A stretch of DNA of 64,000 bases from CBDFLD01 sp965249005 (lineage in GTDB: Bacteria; Acidobacteriota; UBA6911), in the NCBI GenBank assembly GCA_965249005.1, contig CBDFLD010000020.1, positions 186,001-250,000 on the forward strand, written 5' to 3'. The translations under genes were made by a program, and so were the position numbers. Positions 25,820 to 34,531 of the stretch are shown here, one piece after another (the stretch's first letter is position 1; every line of letters begins with the position of its first letter). The notes under the pieces are model-generated. The model worked only from the letters and a program-made list of their open reading frames with translations. It did no database searches and was not told the origin of the DNA.

Positions 25820-27055
25820 ATGAGTCCCTTGGCGTTGATCTTGCTCGGCGTGTTCATGTTCACCTTCATCGTGCTGGTGCTGGTGTCGATTATTCTCGTC
25901 GCCAAGTCCCAACTGGTAGCCAGCGGCAGCATATCGATTGATATCAACGGAGACTCCGCCAAGACCCTCAGCGTTCCGGTGGGTGGCAAGTTATTGAATG
26001 TGCTCGCCGAGCGAGACATTTTCCTTCCTTCTGCCTGTGGGGGAGGTGGTACCTGTGGGGAGTGCCGGATCGTCGTCAAGGCGGGTGGCGGGGACGTCCT
26101 GCCCACGGAGCGGGCGAAGTTGAACCGACGTCAAGTCCGCGAGAAGTACAGGCTCTCTTGCCAGTTGAGTGTCAAGGACAACCTGGCACTCGAGGTTCCG
26201 CCGGAGCTGTTCGAGATCAGGAAGTGGCATTGCACCGTGCGTTCGAACGAGAATGTGGCGACGTTTATCAAGGAGCTCGTACTCGAGTTGCCGGAAGGTG
26301 ACAACGTTGATTTCCGAGCGGGAGGCTACATTCAGATCGAAGCGCCCCCCCATTCGGCCAGCTATCAAGACTTCGAGGTGGAAGACGAATACAAAGCCGA
26401 CTGGGACAAGTTCAATCTCTGGCGTTATACCTCGGTCGTGAAGGAACCTGTGATCCGAGCGTACTCGATGGCCAATTACCCGGAAGAGAAGGGCATCATC
26501 ATGCTGAACGTTCGCATCGCGACGCCACCGCCGTCGCTTCCGGACGTGCCGCCGGGCCAAATGTCTTCATACCTATTCAATCTAAAGCCGGGTGACGGTG
26601 TAACGATTTCAGGACCCTATGGAGAGTTCTTCGCTAAAGACACCAAGGCCGAGATGATCTTCATTGGTGGCGGAGCCGGAATGGCGCCCATGCGGTCCCA
26701 TATATTCGACCAGCTCAACAGAATAGGATCCCAGAGGAAGATCACGTTCTGGTACGGTGCGAGAAGCCTCAGGGAGATGTTCTACCAGGAAGACTTCGAT
26801 ATGCTGGCGAGGGAACACGAGAACTTTGAATGGTTCGTTGGCCTCTCGGACCCGATGCCGGAGGACAACTGGACCGAATACACGGGTTTTATCCATCAGA
26901 TTCTTTACGACAATTACCTCAAAGATCATCCCGCTCCGGAAGACTGTGAATACTATATCTGTGGTCCGCCCATGATGCTCACCGCATGCATCGGATTGCT
27001 GGATGATCTCGGGGTGGAACCCGAAAATATTCTCTTTGATGATTTCGGCGGATAA
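25820..27055 (+). CDS. nqrF: Na+-translocating NADH-quinone reductase subunit F
   Basis: 411 residues from ATG (MSPLALILLGVFMFTF) after GGGAGA. One N-terminal helix, then a 2Fe-2S ferredoxin domain with C73, C79, C82 and C114 (SACGGGGTCGEC ... YRLSCQ). Next come the FAD domain (RAYSMANYPEE) and the NADH domain (IGGGAGMAPMRSHIFDQL, CGPPMM). NqrF takes electrons from NADH in the cytoplasm and passes them into the membrane subunits. It closes the canonical nqr set; a CBS gene follows 36 bp later. Confidence 0.97.
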   Translation: MSPLALILLGVFMFTFIVLVLVSIILVAKSQLVASGSISIDINGDSAKTLSVPVGGKLLNVLAERDIFLPSACGGGGTCGECRIVVKAGGGDVLPTERAKLNRRQVREKYRLSCQLSVKDNLALEVPPELFEIRKWHCTVRSNENVATFIKELVLELPEGDNVDFRAGGYIQIEAPPHSASYQDFEVEDEYKADWDKFNLWRYTSVVKEPVIRAYSMANYPEEKGIIMLNVRIATPPPSLPDVPPGQMSSYLFNLKPGDGVTISGPYGEFFAKDTKAEMIFIGGGAGMAPMRSHIFDQLNRIGSQRKITFWYGARSLREMFYQEDFDMLAREHENFEWFVGLSDPMPEDNWTEYTGFIHQILYDNYLKDHPAPEDCEYYICGPPMMLTACIGLLDDLGVEPENILFDDFGG

Positions 27056-27091
27056 GGGAAACACTCAATCCCAAAGGGATGGGGGCAAGAT

Positions 27092-27571
27092 ATGGAGACC
27101 GCTAAAACGGCAGAGGATATCTTGAATGAGAAGGGGCCCGAGATCCTAAGCGTGGAACCGGACACTACCATACACGATGCGCTGGGATTCATGACGGAAA
27201 AGAGGGTGGGGGCCGTGCTGGTCAAGGAGGGTGACGTATTCCTGGGCATCTGGACGGAACGGGATCTCATGAAGAATACGATCGCTGAAAACTTCGATCC
27301 CAAAATGGCGCGTGTCCGGGACTACATGACCCGGGAACTTGTTTCAGCCGCGCACGATGAGTCGATCTACGGTTTGATGGATAAGTTCCTGGGCCTGCGT
27401 TTGCGCCATCTTCTGATCGAACGAGAGGGCCAATTCATCGGGCTGCTCTCCTCCGGCGATGTGATTCGGGCGGCGCTTCAAGAAACATCCGACCAGGTCA
27501 AGGAACTCGATGCAATCGTCCATCTGAAGTACTACGAGGAGTGGCGCTGGAATCGGAGGAAGAAGCGGTAA
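27092..27571 (+). CDS. CBS-domain pair protein within nqr operon
   Basis: 159 residues with two CBS motifs: ILSVEPDTTIHDALGFMTEKRVGAVLVKEG..LGIWTERDLMKN and LVSAAHDESIYGLMDKFLGLRLRHLLIEREGQFIGLLSSGDVIRAAL. The charged C-terminus ends in YYEEWRWNRRKKR. CBS pairs usually bind adenine nucleotides or NAD(H) and regulate partner proteins. It lies between nqrF and apbE on the same strand with gaps of 36 and 7 bp, so it is very likely co-transcribed. A role as an energy- or redox-sensing regulator of Na+-NQR is a reasonable inference. Confidence 0.88.
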   Translation: METAKTAEDILNEKGPEILSVEPDTTIHDALGFMTEKRVGAVLVKEGDVFLGIWTERDLMKNTIAENFDPKMARVRDYMTRELVSAAHDESIYGLMDKFLGLRLRHLLIEREGQFIGLLSSGDVIRAALQETSDQVKELDAIVHLKYYEEWRWNRRKKR

Positions 27572-27578
27572 GCGCCTC

Positions 27579-28604
27579 ATGTTTCGCTGCTGGAGCCCGT
27601 TGCTGCCAACGTCTTTTCTCTTGAGCGCCTTTCTGTTCTCGGGTTGCCTCAATCTGCCAGATACTCCGGGTGTCGCCGCCATCGAGGGCCTCACCATGGG
27701 CACCACCTACACCGTGAAGATGAGCGAAGTCTCAGGACCTGAGGTCGAGTCCATCAAAGGCACGCTGCACGAGATCTTTGAAACGGTAAATCGGCAGATG
27801 TCGACTTACGTCGAGAACTCCGAAATATCCCGCTTCAACCGCTATGACAGAACGAGCTGGTTTCCCATATCCCCTGACTTTGCGGCGGTGCTTCGAAAAG
27901 CACTCGAGATCAGCCATTTGTCGTCCGGGGCGTTCGACATCACGATTGGCAGAATAGTGAACTTGTGGGGGTTCGGCCCGGCGCCGCGGGGGAAAACGGT
28001 TCCAAGCGAACAGGAAATTGCGGATGAGCAAGCCGCCACCGGCTACCTGCACCTGGCTGTCCGATCATCTCCGTCGTCGGTAAAGAAGGAGCTGCCTTAC
28101 ATCTACTGCGACCTTTCGGCCATCGCGAAGGGGTTCGCGGTCGACAAGGCCTCGGAATTTCTCGATTCCCTCGATATCCAGAACTATATGGTGGAAATCG
28201 GGGGTGAGGTGCGTGTCCGTGGGAAGAACCAACAGGGACAGCTGTGGCGCATTGCGATCGAAAAACCCGGCGCCGGGCGTGGATTCCAGCGAGTCGTCCG
28301 GATCAGCGATATCGGGATGGCTACCTCCGGCGACTATGCCAACTACTTCGAGGAAGGGGGGACAAGGTACTCCCACACCATCGATCCGAGGACCGGTAGG
28401 CCGGTTACGCATTCACTGGTTTCCGTCACGGTTCTTCACCCATCGTGCATGACCGCCGATGGCCTGGCGACCGCCGTCCAAGTGCTCGGGCCCGAAGACG
28501 GAAACGAATTCGCTTTACGCGAGCAATTGCCCGTCCTTATGATCATCAGAGAAGAAAAGAGTCTTGTCGAGAAATGGACCCCGGAGTTCGAGCAGTTCTT
28601 TTAG
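27579..28604 (+). CDS. apbE: FAD:protein FMN transferase ApbE (lipoprotein)
   Basis: 341 residues with a lipoprotein signal (LLSAFLFSGC, lipobox FSGC). Family blocks: GLTMGTTYTVK, ETVNRQMSTYVENSEISRFNR, DLSAIAKGFAVDKASEFLDS (flavin-binding), VEIGGEVRVRGKN, and ATSGDYANYFEEGGTRYSHTIDPRTGRPV with its metal-binding T/D. The enzyme transfers FMN from FAD onto the SGAT threonines of NqrB and NqrC on the periplasmic side, in agreement with its place in the nqr operon. It starts 7 bp after the CBS gene. Confidence 0.95.
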   Translation: MFRCWSPLLPTSFLLSAFLFSGCLNLPDTPGVAAIEGLTMGTTYTVKMSEVSGPEVESIKGTLHEIFETVNRQMSTYVENSEISRFNRYDRTSWFPISPDFAAVLRKALEISHLSSGAFDITIGRIVNLWGFGPAPRGKTVPSEQEIADEQAATGYLHLAVRSSPSSVKKELPYIYCDLSAIAKGFAVDKASEFLDSLDIQNYMVEIGGEVRVRGKNQQGQLWRIAIEKPGAGRGFQRVVRISDIGMATSGDYANYFEEGGTRYSHTIDPRTGRPVTHSLVSVTVLHPSCMTADGLATAVQVLGPEDGNEFALREQLPVLMIIREEKSLVEKWTPEFEQFF

Positions 28605-28626
28605 ATAGTCGGGAAGCACAACGTCG

Positions 28627-28833
28627 ATGAGTAGCTACATTCTCGTATTCGGTTTCGTTCTGCTAGGATTTCTTTTCCTGGCTGCGGCCATTCATATCAG
28701 CAAGTACAGGCAGAGAGGCTGCTGCGCCGATCTGTGGAGCGGGATCGAAAAGGACTCCGACAGCTGCCGCATCTGCCCCAACTACACCGAGCCCTCAGAG
28801 CCGGTCACTTCTTCAACAACGGAAGATCGATAG
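28627..28833 (+). CDS. nqrM: Na+-NQR maturation protein NqrM
   Basis: 68 residues: one N-terminal membrane helix (YILVFGFVLLGFLFLAAAIHI) followed by a short tail with four cysteines in RGCCADLWSGIEKDSDSCRICP. Size, topology, cysteine cluster and location right after nqr/apbE match NqrM (formerly DUF539), which is needed to load iron into the NqrD/NqrE centre. The cysteine spacing is a little different from the proteobacterial CGG..C.C type, so the assignment rests partly on context. Gap to apbE 22 bp. Confidence 0.87.
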   Translation: MSSYILVFGFVLLGFLFLAAAIHISKYRQRGCCADLWSGIEKDSDSCRICPNYTEPSEPVTSSTTEDR

Positions 28834-28871
28834 CGCAGCCGGGCCTCGCAGAGGTCCGATGATATGATCGA

Positions 28872-28920
28872 AAAGCGCCCCACAGAGCGCTTTGCTAAAA
28901 ACTGCAGGGCGTAGCCCTGC
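28872..28920. terminator. Double hairpin, bidirectional terminator of nqr operon
   Basis: AAAGCGC...GCGCTTT (28872-28878 with 28887-28893, 8-base loop) is followed by GCAGGGC-GTA-GCCCTGC (28904-28920). Both stems are perfect. They sit between the convergent nqrM and second CBS gene, as expected for a shared terminator. Confidence 0.7.
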
Positions 28921-28921
28921 G

Positions 28922-29392
28922 CTACGGTTTCCTGACCTTGAAGGTCTCCGGCCGAATAATCGGCGTCCCGGTGATGTAGTTTTCCAGCTCCTGAATAATG
29001 AACTCTTGTTCGCTGATGACCGCCTTGACCACGTCACCGATCGAGATCAAACCTACGAGTTTCTCCTCCTGTAACACCGGCAGGTGGCGGACCCGCTTGC
29101 CCGTCATCAAGGCCATGCATTCGTCGATCGTCTGATCGGGGCGAACGTAGACGATCTGATGGCTCATGATTTCCTTCACCTGGGTGTCTCTCGAAGACTT
29201 TCCCTTCAGAATGACCTTCCTGGCGTAGTCCCGCTCCGATAGAATCCCCACCAGCTTCTCGCTCTCGAGCACGAGAACCGCCCCACAGTTCTTGTCGGCC
29301 ATCAGGCTGAGCGCTTCGAAAACAGGGCTGTTCGGGGCCACCGACCAAACGTCGCGCCCCTTGTCTCCCAGCAGCTGAGCAACGAGTTTCAT
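28922..29392 (-). CDS. CBS-domain pair protein facing the nqr operon
   Basis: 156 residues from the ATG preceded by GGAGGAGA (MKLVAQLLGDKGRDVW). Two CBS motifs: SVAPNSPVFEALSLMADKNCGAVLVLESEKLVGILSERDYARKV and VYVRPDQTIDECMALMTGKRVRHLPVLQEEKLVGLISIGDVVKAV. Such stand-alone pairs bind nucleotides and often act as sensors. It converges on nqrM. Together with the CBS gene inside the operon this makes two CBS sensors around one Na+-NQR. The next 190 bp upstream (29393-29582) show no gene. Confidence 0.88.
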   Translation of the reverse strand: MKLVAQLLGDKGRDVWSVAPNSPVFEALSLMADKNCGAVLVLESEKLVGILSERDYARKVILKGKSSRDTQVKEIMSHQIVYVRPDQTIDECMALMTGKRVRHLPVLQEEKLVGLISIGDVVKAVISEQEFIIQELENYITGTPIIRPETFKVRKP

Positions 29393-29582
29393 AACGTCTC
29401 CTCCGTCCAACTCACCATGTCTTGCGGGGATGCCCATGAGACAATCGAGCTGTTGCGACGGGTAGTGAAAAAGATTGTATTTATTTTATCTCGTTTCCCG
29501 GGCAAAGGCCATCACAATGCTCCAATGGGATCGGGTCCATGAGACCCCATGCGCTATACTCTGACCGCCATCCGCGATGGGG

Positions 29583-31175
29583 TCAATCGAGAGCAAAAAT
29601 GAAGAGACCCCTCCCTGCGCTGACGGCGATCTGCTGCTTTCCTTCGCTGAGATAGCTGACCGGATTGGCGATGACTTGCCCTCCTGTTTGGAAGCGCCAG
29701 AGCAGCTTTCCCGTCTCCGCGTGGAGCGCGAAGAAATCGCCTTCGTTGGTTCCGCCAAAAACGAGTCCTCCGGCCGTTGAGAGCACGCCGGCCCAGGGAG
29801 GTGAGTTCAGGCGAAACTCCCAAAGCTGCTCCCCTGTTTCAGGGGTCAACGCTCGAATCGCCCCGTAACGTTCGGCACCGGGTATGAATCGAAATCCTCC
29901 GCCGTTGAAACGCAGTCCCGGTTTGTACTCGGGCTCGCCCTTGTAGAAGATGCCGCCTTCTTCACGTGCGGCCAAGTAGAACAGATGACTTCGTGGACTG
30001 TAGGAGGGGCTGTTCCAGTTTGTCGCGCCGTGCATGCTCGGATAGACGACCGTTCCCTCGACGGTCGGGGCCGTATCGGGTAAACGCATGGGCCTGCCGC
30101 TCGCGTCCAGGCCTTTGGCCCAGGTCTGTCTCGCGAACTCTCTCCCGGCCAAAAACTCACCTGTTTCCCGGTCGAGGACATAGTAGAAGCCGTTTCGATT
30201 CGCCATCACAACCAGCTTGCGATCCAACGGGGTTCCCCCATCGATCAACACGGGGATCTCGGTAGCGTCCCAGTCGTGCTCGTCGTGGGGCGTGAACTGG
30301 AAATACCATTCGAGCGCGCCGGTGTCCGGATCGAGGGCCACCAGACAGTTCGAGTAAAGATTGTCTCCCTCCCGGTCATCTCCATTCCAGTCTGGCCCGG
30401 GGTTTCCCGTTCCCCAGTAGAGCAAGTCCAACTCGGGGTCGAAGCTGCCCGTCAGCCAGGTTGCGCCCGATCCCGTCTTCCAACTCTCTCCCTCCCAGGT
30501 CTCGCTACCTGGTTGTCCGGGGCTGGGAATCGTCCAGAATCTCCAGATGCGCTCGCCGGTTCTTGCGGAGTAAGCGTCGATGAAACCCCGGATCCCGTAC
30601 TCCCCGCCCGCAATACCAATGATGACCTTGTCCCGGACCACCAGTGGCGCCAGCGTAATGGAGTGGCCGGTCCTGTAATCGGCAACCACGGTGTCCCAAA
30701 TCACGTGCCCGCTCCGGCTGTCGAGGGCGATGAGACGGGAGTCGATGGTCCCCACGAAGAGCCGGTTCCCCAGGATGGCGACCCCGCGGTTGACTTGTCC
30801 GCAGCAAACCCGCACGTCATTCGGAGTGGGATGCCGGTATTTCCACAATGATCGCCCTGTCCGGGTGTCCAGCGCGGTCACATCGCTGGGGGGCTCCGTT
30901 ATGTACATGATGCTGCTGACCACGATGGGCGAGGTCTCGAACTTGTGAGTGGATCGGACCTGATAGATCCATGCAGGCTTCAGTTGCCCTGCATTTTCCG
31001 GGGTAATCTGGCTCAATGGTGAGTACCGGTGTCCCTGATAGTTTCCCGAGTAAGTGAGCCAGTTGCCCGGTTCGGCTCCTGCGTTACGAATGCGCTCGTA
31101 CCGGACCTCGGAATGTTGAGCAGAGGCCTGAGGGAACACCACGAACAGAAGCCCCCAAAGAACTGCCCCTCTCAT
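29583..31175 (-). CDS. PQQ-dependent alcohol dehydrogenase-type quinoprotein
   Basis: 530 residues. Signal peptide MRGAVLWGLLFVVFPQASAQ, so periplasmic. An eight-bladed propeller with tryptophan-docking repeats follows (LDTRTGRSLWKY, LDSRSGHVIWDT, ARTGERIWRF, LDPDTGALEWYF, ALTPETGEQLWEF, ALHAETGKLLWRF). Adjacent cysteines in VRVCCGQVNRG form the disulfide ring characteristic of quinoprotein alcohol dehydrogenases above the PQQ. TPHDEHDWDATEIPV and GDNLYSNC lie in the active-site region. Substrate unknown. Its start overlaps the stop of the cytochrome gene (ATGA), so the two are coupled and the cytochrome should take its electrons. No pqq biosynthesis genes in the window. Confidence 0.92.
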   Translation of the reverse strand: MRGAVLWGLLFVVFPQASAQHSEVRYERIRNAGAEPGNWLTYSGNYQGHRYSPLSQITPENAGQLKPAWIYQVRSTHKFETSPIVVSSIMYITEPPSDVTALDTRTGRSLWKYRHPTPNDVRVCCGQVNRGVAILGNRLFVGTIDSRLIALDSRSGHVIWDTVVADYRTGHSITLAPLVVRDKVIIGIAGGEYGIRGFIDAYSARTGERIWRFWTIPSPGQPGSETWEGESWKTGSGATWLTGSFDPELDLLYWGTGNPGPDWNGDDREGDNLYSNCLVALDPDTGALEWYFQFTPHDEHDWDATEIPVLIDGGTPLDRKLVVMANRNGFYYVLDRETGEFLAGREFARQTWAKGLDASGRPMRLPDTAPTVEGTVVYPSMHGATNWNSPSYSPRSHLFYLAAREEGGIFYKGEPEYKPGLRFNGGGFRFIPGAERYGAIRALTPETGEQLWEFRLNSPPWAGVLSTAGGLVFGGTNEGDFFALHAETGKLLWRFQTGGQVIANPVSYLSEGKQQIAVSAGRGLFIFALD

Positions 31176-31927
31176 GGATTGCCTCTCAGGGTGGAAAGGT
31201 AGGCGACCAGATCTTCGAGGTCGTCTTCCTTGAAAACATCGCGATAGCTCGGCATGGCGGATTCATCCCGCTCTTTTGTGAGTGATTGAAGCTCGTCCTT
31301 CCAAAACGACAGCATCTCGCCGGAAAGGCTACATACTTGAACAGAAAAGGTATCCTCGTTCAAGCGGATTCCCTCGACCTTTCTGCCTTCCAGGGTTTCG
31401 AGCCTCACGAACTGAAACTGCCCGGTGATACTCTTTGCGGGTTCGATGAGGGACTCGCGGAGATGCGCCGAGCTTCGGCGCAATCCGATCCTATCGAGCA
31501 CGGGGCCGAGTGAACCTCCCTGGCCCTCGATCATATGACAGCTAGAACAAAGTTTGCCGCGATAGATCTCTTTTCCTTTTCCCGCATCCCCGGGGGTAGC
31601 CCGCGCCTGTTCAGACTTGGCACCGAGACTGCGAACGTAGCGTGCCACCTGCCATACCTCGCGCTCGATCATCGCGGCGCCGGTCATTTCCGTCCCGCGA
31701 ATCCCTCGCCGGATCACTTGGAACAAAGAGTCCATATCCGGCGCGCGCGGAAGTCGGGGCTGCGCTATGTCCGGGCCGACGCCTCCTTTGCCGTCCGGGC
31801 CATGGCATGGGCTGCATTGCCCCAAAAAAAGCCTCTTCCCTTGAGACAGGTCGGCGTGAGTCGGTCGGGATTGCTGCGGGGCAAACGCCACACACAAAAC
31901 CCAGAAAACCGTCAGTAGAATGGACAT
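31172..31927 (-). CDS. Di-haem c-type cytochrome, partner of the quinoprotein
   Basis: 251 residues from ATG (MSILLTVFWVLCVAFAPQQ), a signal peptide. Two CxxCH sites: CSPCH (C38, C41, H42) and CSSCH (C127, C130, H131). Each is followed by a class I cytochrome fold (GKGGVGPDIAQP..., GQGGSLGPVLDRIG...). LEGRKVEGIRLNEDTFSVQV and SYRDVFKEDDLEDLVAYLSTLRG form a C-terminal extension typical of PVC/Acidobacteria cytochromes. It probably accepts electrons from the PQQ dehydrogenase with which it overlaps by 4 bp. Confidence 0.9.
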   Translation of the reverse strand: MSILLTVFWVLCVAFAPQQSRPTHADLSQGKRLFLGQCSPCHGPDGKGGVGPDIAQPRLPRAPDMDSLFQVIRRGIRGTEMTGAAMIEREVWQVARYVRSLGAKSEQARATPGDAGKGKEIYRGKLCSSCHMIEGQGGSLGPVLDRIGLRRSSAHLRESLIEPAKSITGQFQFVRLETLEGRKVEGIRLNEDTFSVQVCSLSGEMLSFWKDELQSLTKERDESAMPSYRDVFKEDDLEDLVAYLSTLRGNP

Positions 31928-32080
31928 CTCAGCCTCGAGGTGCTCGAGTGCCGCATAGGCGTCACGCGCCGCGAGACGCAAGAGATGCTAGGAGCGAGCC
32001 CGCGTCTTCATTGTATCTCGCTTCCGGCCTCAGATCGAATTCTGTAACCGTAGACTGAGGATCGGCCGATTTGGATCACC

Positions 32081-34510
32081 ATGACGAGCTCCTTGACCAG
32101 TCCCTTCAAGGCCGGAGCTGAAGCGATTCGGTGGGACCCTGATGCAGTGCTGCGAGACTACCGGGTAGGGATCCGGAGTCGACAGTGCAGCATCACGGGG
32201 CGACTGGAAGTCTTCTCTGGAAAGGCCAAGTTCGGCATTTTTGGCGATGGGAAAGAGGTCGCCCAGCTCGCCATGGCTTACGCATTCAAGAAGGGCGATT
32301 TCCGTTCGGGATACTATCGCGACCAGACCTTCATGTTTGCCCTGGGCCTGACGACAGTCGAGCAGTTCTTTGCGCAACTGTACGCGCACGCGGACCTTTC
32401 CGCCGAGCCATACTTCGGGGGCCGGGCCATGACGGCACATTTCGCCACGCGCTTGCTCGATCCCGACGGAAGCTGCAGGCCGCTGGTCGATTCCTACAAC
32501 TCCGCGGCGGATCTGTCACCGACGGCGGCTCAGATGCCGCGGCTCGTCGGACTGGCCTATGCCTCGAAACTCTATCGGGAAATGGAAAGCCTTCACGAGC
32601 GAGCATCTCTATTCTCCAGCGGTGGGAACGAGGTCGCTTTCGGCACGATCGGCAACGCGAGCTGCGCCGAAGGTCTCTTCTGGGAGTCTGTCAACGCGAT
32701 CGGCGTGCTTCAAGTACCGGCGCTCCTTTCGATCTGGGACGACGCCTACGGAATCTCGGTTCCGAATCGCTTTCAAATGACCAAGGGAGACATTGCTCGA
32801 ATCCTGGAGGGATTTCAGCGGCGTCCCGGAGGCAGGCCGGGCATCGATATCTATGTTGCAGCCGGTTGGAACTACGCGGAGCTGTGCGAGACCTATCTGG
32901 GGGCCGCCGAGACCGTCCGGAGCGACCACGTGCCGGCCATTATTCATGTCACGGAATTGACGCAGCCGTTGGGTCACTCCACTTCTGGGAGCCACGAGCG
33001 ATACAAGACCGATCGAAGGCTGCGATGGGAGCAGAAAAACGATTGCCTTCGGAAGATGCGCGAATGGATTGCCGAACAGGGATTTGCAACGCTCAGCGAG
33101 CTCGACGAGATCGATGCGTCGGAGAAGCAAGGTGTTCTGGCGGCCAAGGAGCGGGCCTGGAACGCCTACCGTGGATGTATCGAATCAGAGCGCAAGACGG
33201 CGTTGTCTCTCATTCACGAGCTCGAGCAGGAGTCCGAACACTCGAAAGAGATCTCCGATCAGCGCGTGGCGCTGAAGCGCAAGCAGAACCCACATCGGCG
33301 GGAAATCTGCGCCACGGTGGAAGTAGCACTGCGGACGGTTCGCCACGAGAGCGGCTCCGCCAAACTGAATCTCGCGAAATGGAAGCGGCAACAAGACCGC
33401 CTCAACGAAGACCGTTACGGCTCCCATCTTTATAGCCAATCGCCTGAAGCGGCGGTGAATGTTTCCGAGGTACCGGCGCGATACTCCGAAGGCGGCGATC
33501 TGTTGAGTGGATACGAGATTCTCAATCGCTGCTTCGACGCAGCATTCGAAAGGTATCCCGGCCTGATCGCCCTTGGTGAGGACGTGGGGCTTTTGGGAGG
33601 CGTGAATCAGGGCTGGGCCCATCTTCAGGAAAAGTACGGCAAGTTTCGGATATCGGACACCGGCGTTCGAGAGGCCACGATTCTGGGGCAGGCGATCGGT
33701 ATGGCCTTGAGGGGATTTCGCCCAATCGCGGAAATCCAATACCTGGACTACATTCTGTACGCGCTCGAGATCATGTCCGACGACCTTGCAAGCTTGCACT
33801 GGCGTACCCGAGGCGGCCAGAAGGCGCCGGTCATCATCCGAACGCGAGGGCACCGTCTGGAGGGCATCTGGCACTCCGGGTCCCCCATGGCCGGCATTGT
33901 CAACTTGATCCGCGGTATCTATGTCTGCGTCCCGCGAGATTCCACGCAGGCGGCAGGGTTCTACAACACGATTCTGCAGTCCGACGATCCCGCACTGATC
34001 GTCGAAGTGCTCAACGGGTATCGGAAGAAAACAAGACTACCGGACAATATCGCCGACTTCGCCGTGCCGCTCGGGGTCCCGGAGATCATCCGGCAGGGAG
34101 GCGACGTCACGGTCGTGACCTACGGCGCGTGCTGCCAGATTGCCCAGGAGGCGGCCCAGCAGTTGAGCCAGGTCGGGATCAAAGTCGAGCTCATCGACGT
34201 CCGGACTCTGCTCCCTTTCGACACACGAGGGCTGATTGGCAAATCACTCCAGAAAACCAGCCGGATCCTCTTTCTGGATGAAGACGTTCCGGGGGGGACC
34301 ACCGCTCTCATGATGAGGGAAGTGCTCGAGCTGCAACGTGGCTATGACAGCCTCGACGCTCCACCCCGCACCCTCAGTGCCAAGGAGCATCGACCCGCCT
34401 ACGGCTCGGATGGAGACTACTTCTCGAAGCCCAACCGAGAGGACATATTCTCCGCCGTCTACGGGTTGATGCACGAAAGCGATCCTCGCCGATTCCCGCT
34501 GCCGTACTGA
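32081..34510 (+). CDS. Fused alpha-beta 2-oxoacid dehydrogenase E1 component (ThDP-dependent)
   Basis: 809 residues. Residues 1-~350 are the E1-alpha-like half with the ThDP motif (GNASCAEG ... IWDDAYGISVPN) and FKKGDFRSGYYRDQTFMFALG. Residues ~465-809 are the E1-beta half: GYEILNRCFDAAFERYPGLIALGEDVGLLGGV, FRISDTGVREATILGQAIGMALRG, RTRGHRLEGIWHSGSP and a transketolase C-terminal domain. The fused type acts on pyruvate or branched-chain 2-oxoacids, decarboxylating them and passing the acyl group to an E2 lipoyl enzyme. No E2 or E3 gene is nearby, so the partner is encoded elsewhere. Start ATG (MTSSLTSPF). Confidence 0.9.
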   Translation: MTSSLTSPFKAGAEAIRWDPDAVLRDYRVGIRSRQCSITGRLEVFSGKAKFGIFGDGKEVAQLAMAYAFKKGDFRSGYYRDQTFMFALGLTTVEQFFAQLYAHADLSAEPYFGGRAMTAHFATRLLDPDGSCRPLVDSYNSAADLSPTAAQMPRLVGLAYASKLYREMESLHERASLFSSGGNEVAFGTIGNASCAEGLFWESVNAIGVLQVPALLSIWDDAYGISVPNRFQMTKGDIARILEGFQRRPGGRPGIDIYVAAGWNYAELCETYLGAAETVRSDHVPAIIHVTELTQPLGHSTSGSHERYKTDRRLRWEQKNDCLRKMREWIAEQGFATLSELDEIDASEKQGVLAAKERAWNAYRGCIESERKTALSLIHELEQESEHSKEISDQRVALKRKQNPHRREICATVEVALRTVRHESGSAKLNLAKWKRQQDRLNEDRYGSHLYSQSPEAAVNVSEVPARYSEGGDLLSGYEILNRCFDAAFERYPGLIALGEDVGLLGGVNQGWAHLQEKYGKFRISDTGVREATILGQAIGMALRGFRPIAEIQYLDYILYALEIMSDDLASLHWRTRGGQKAPVIIRTRGHRLEGIWHSGSPMAGIVNLIRGIYVCVPRDSTQAAGFYNTILQSDDPALIVEVLNGYRKKTRLPDNIADFAVPLGVPEIIRQGGDVTVVTYGACCQIAQEAAQQLSQVGIKVELIDVRTLLPFDTRGLIGKSLQKTSRILFLDEDVPGGTTALMMREVLELQRGYDSLDAPPRTLSAKEHRPAYGSDGDYFSKPNREDIFSAVYGLMHESDPRRFPLPY

Positions 34511-34531
34511 TAAGGATTCTCGGACGAGTCC

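Noticed and set aside
32185..33435. Second plus-strand frame inside the E1 fusion
   Set aside because: Arg/Ala-rich sequence of out-of-frame coding DNA, no motif.
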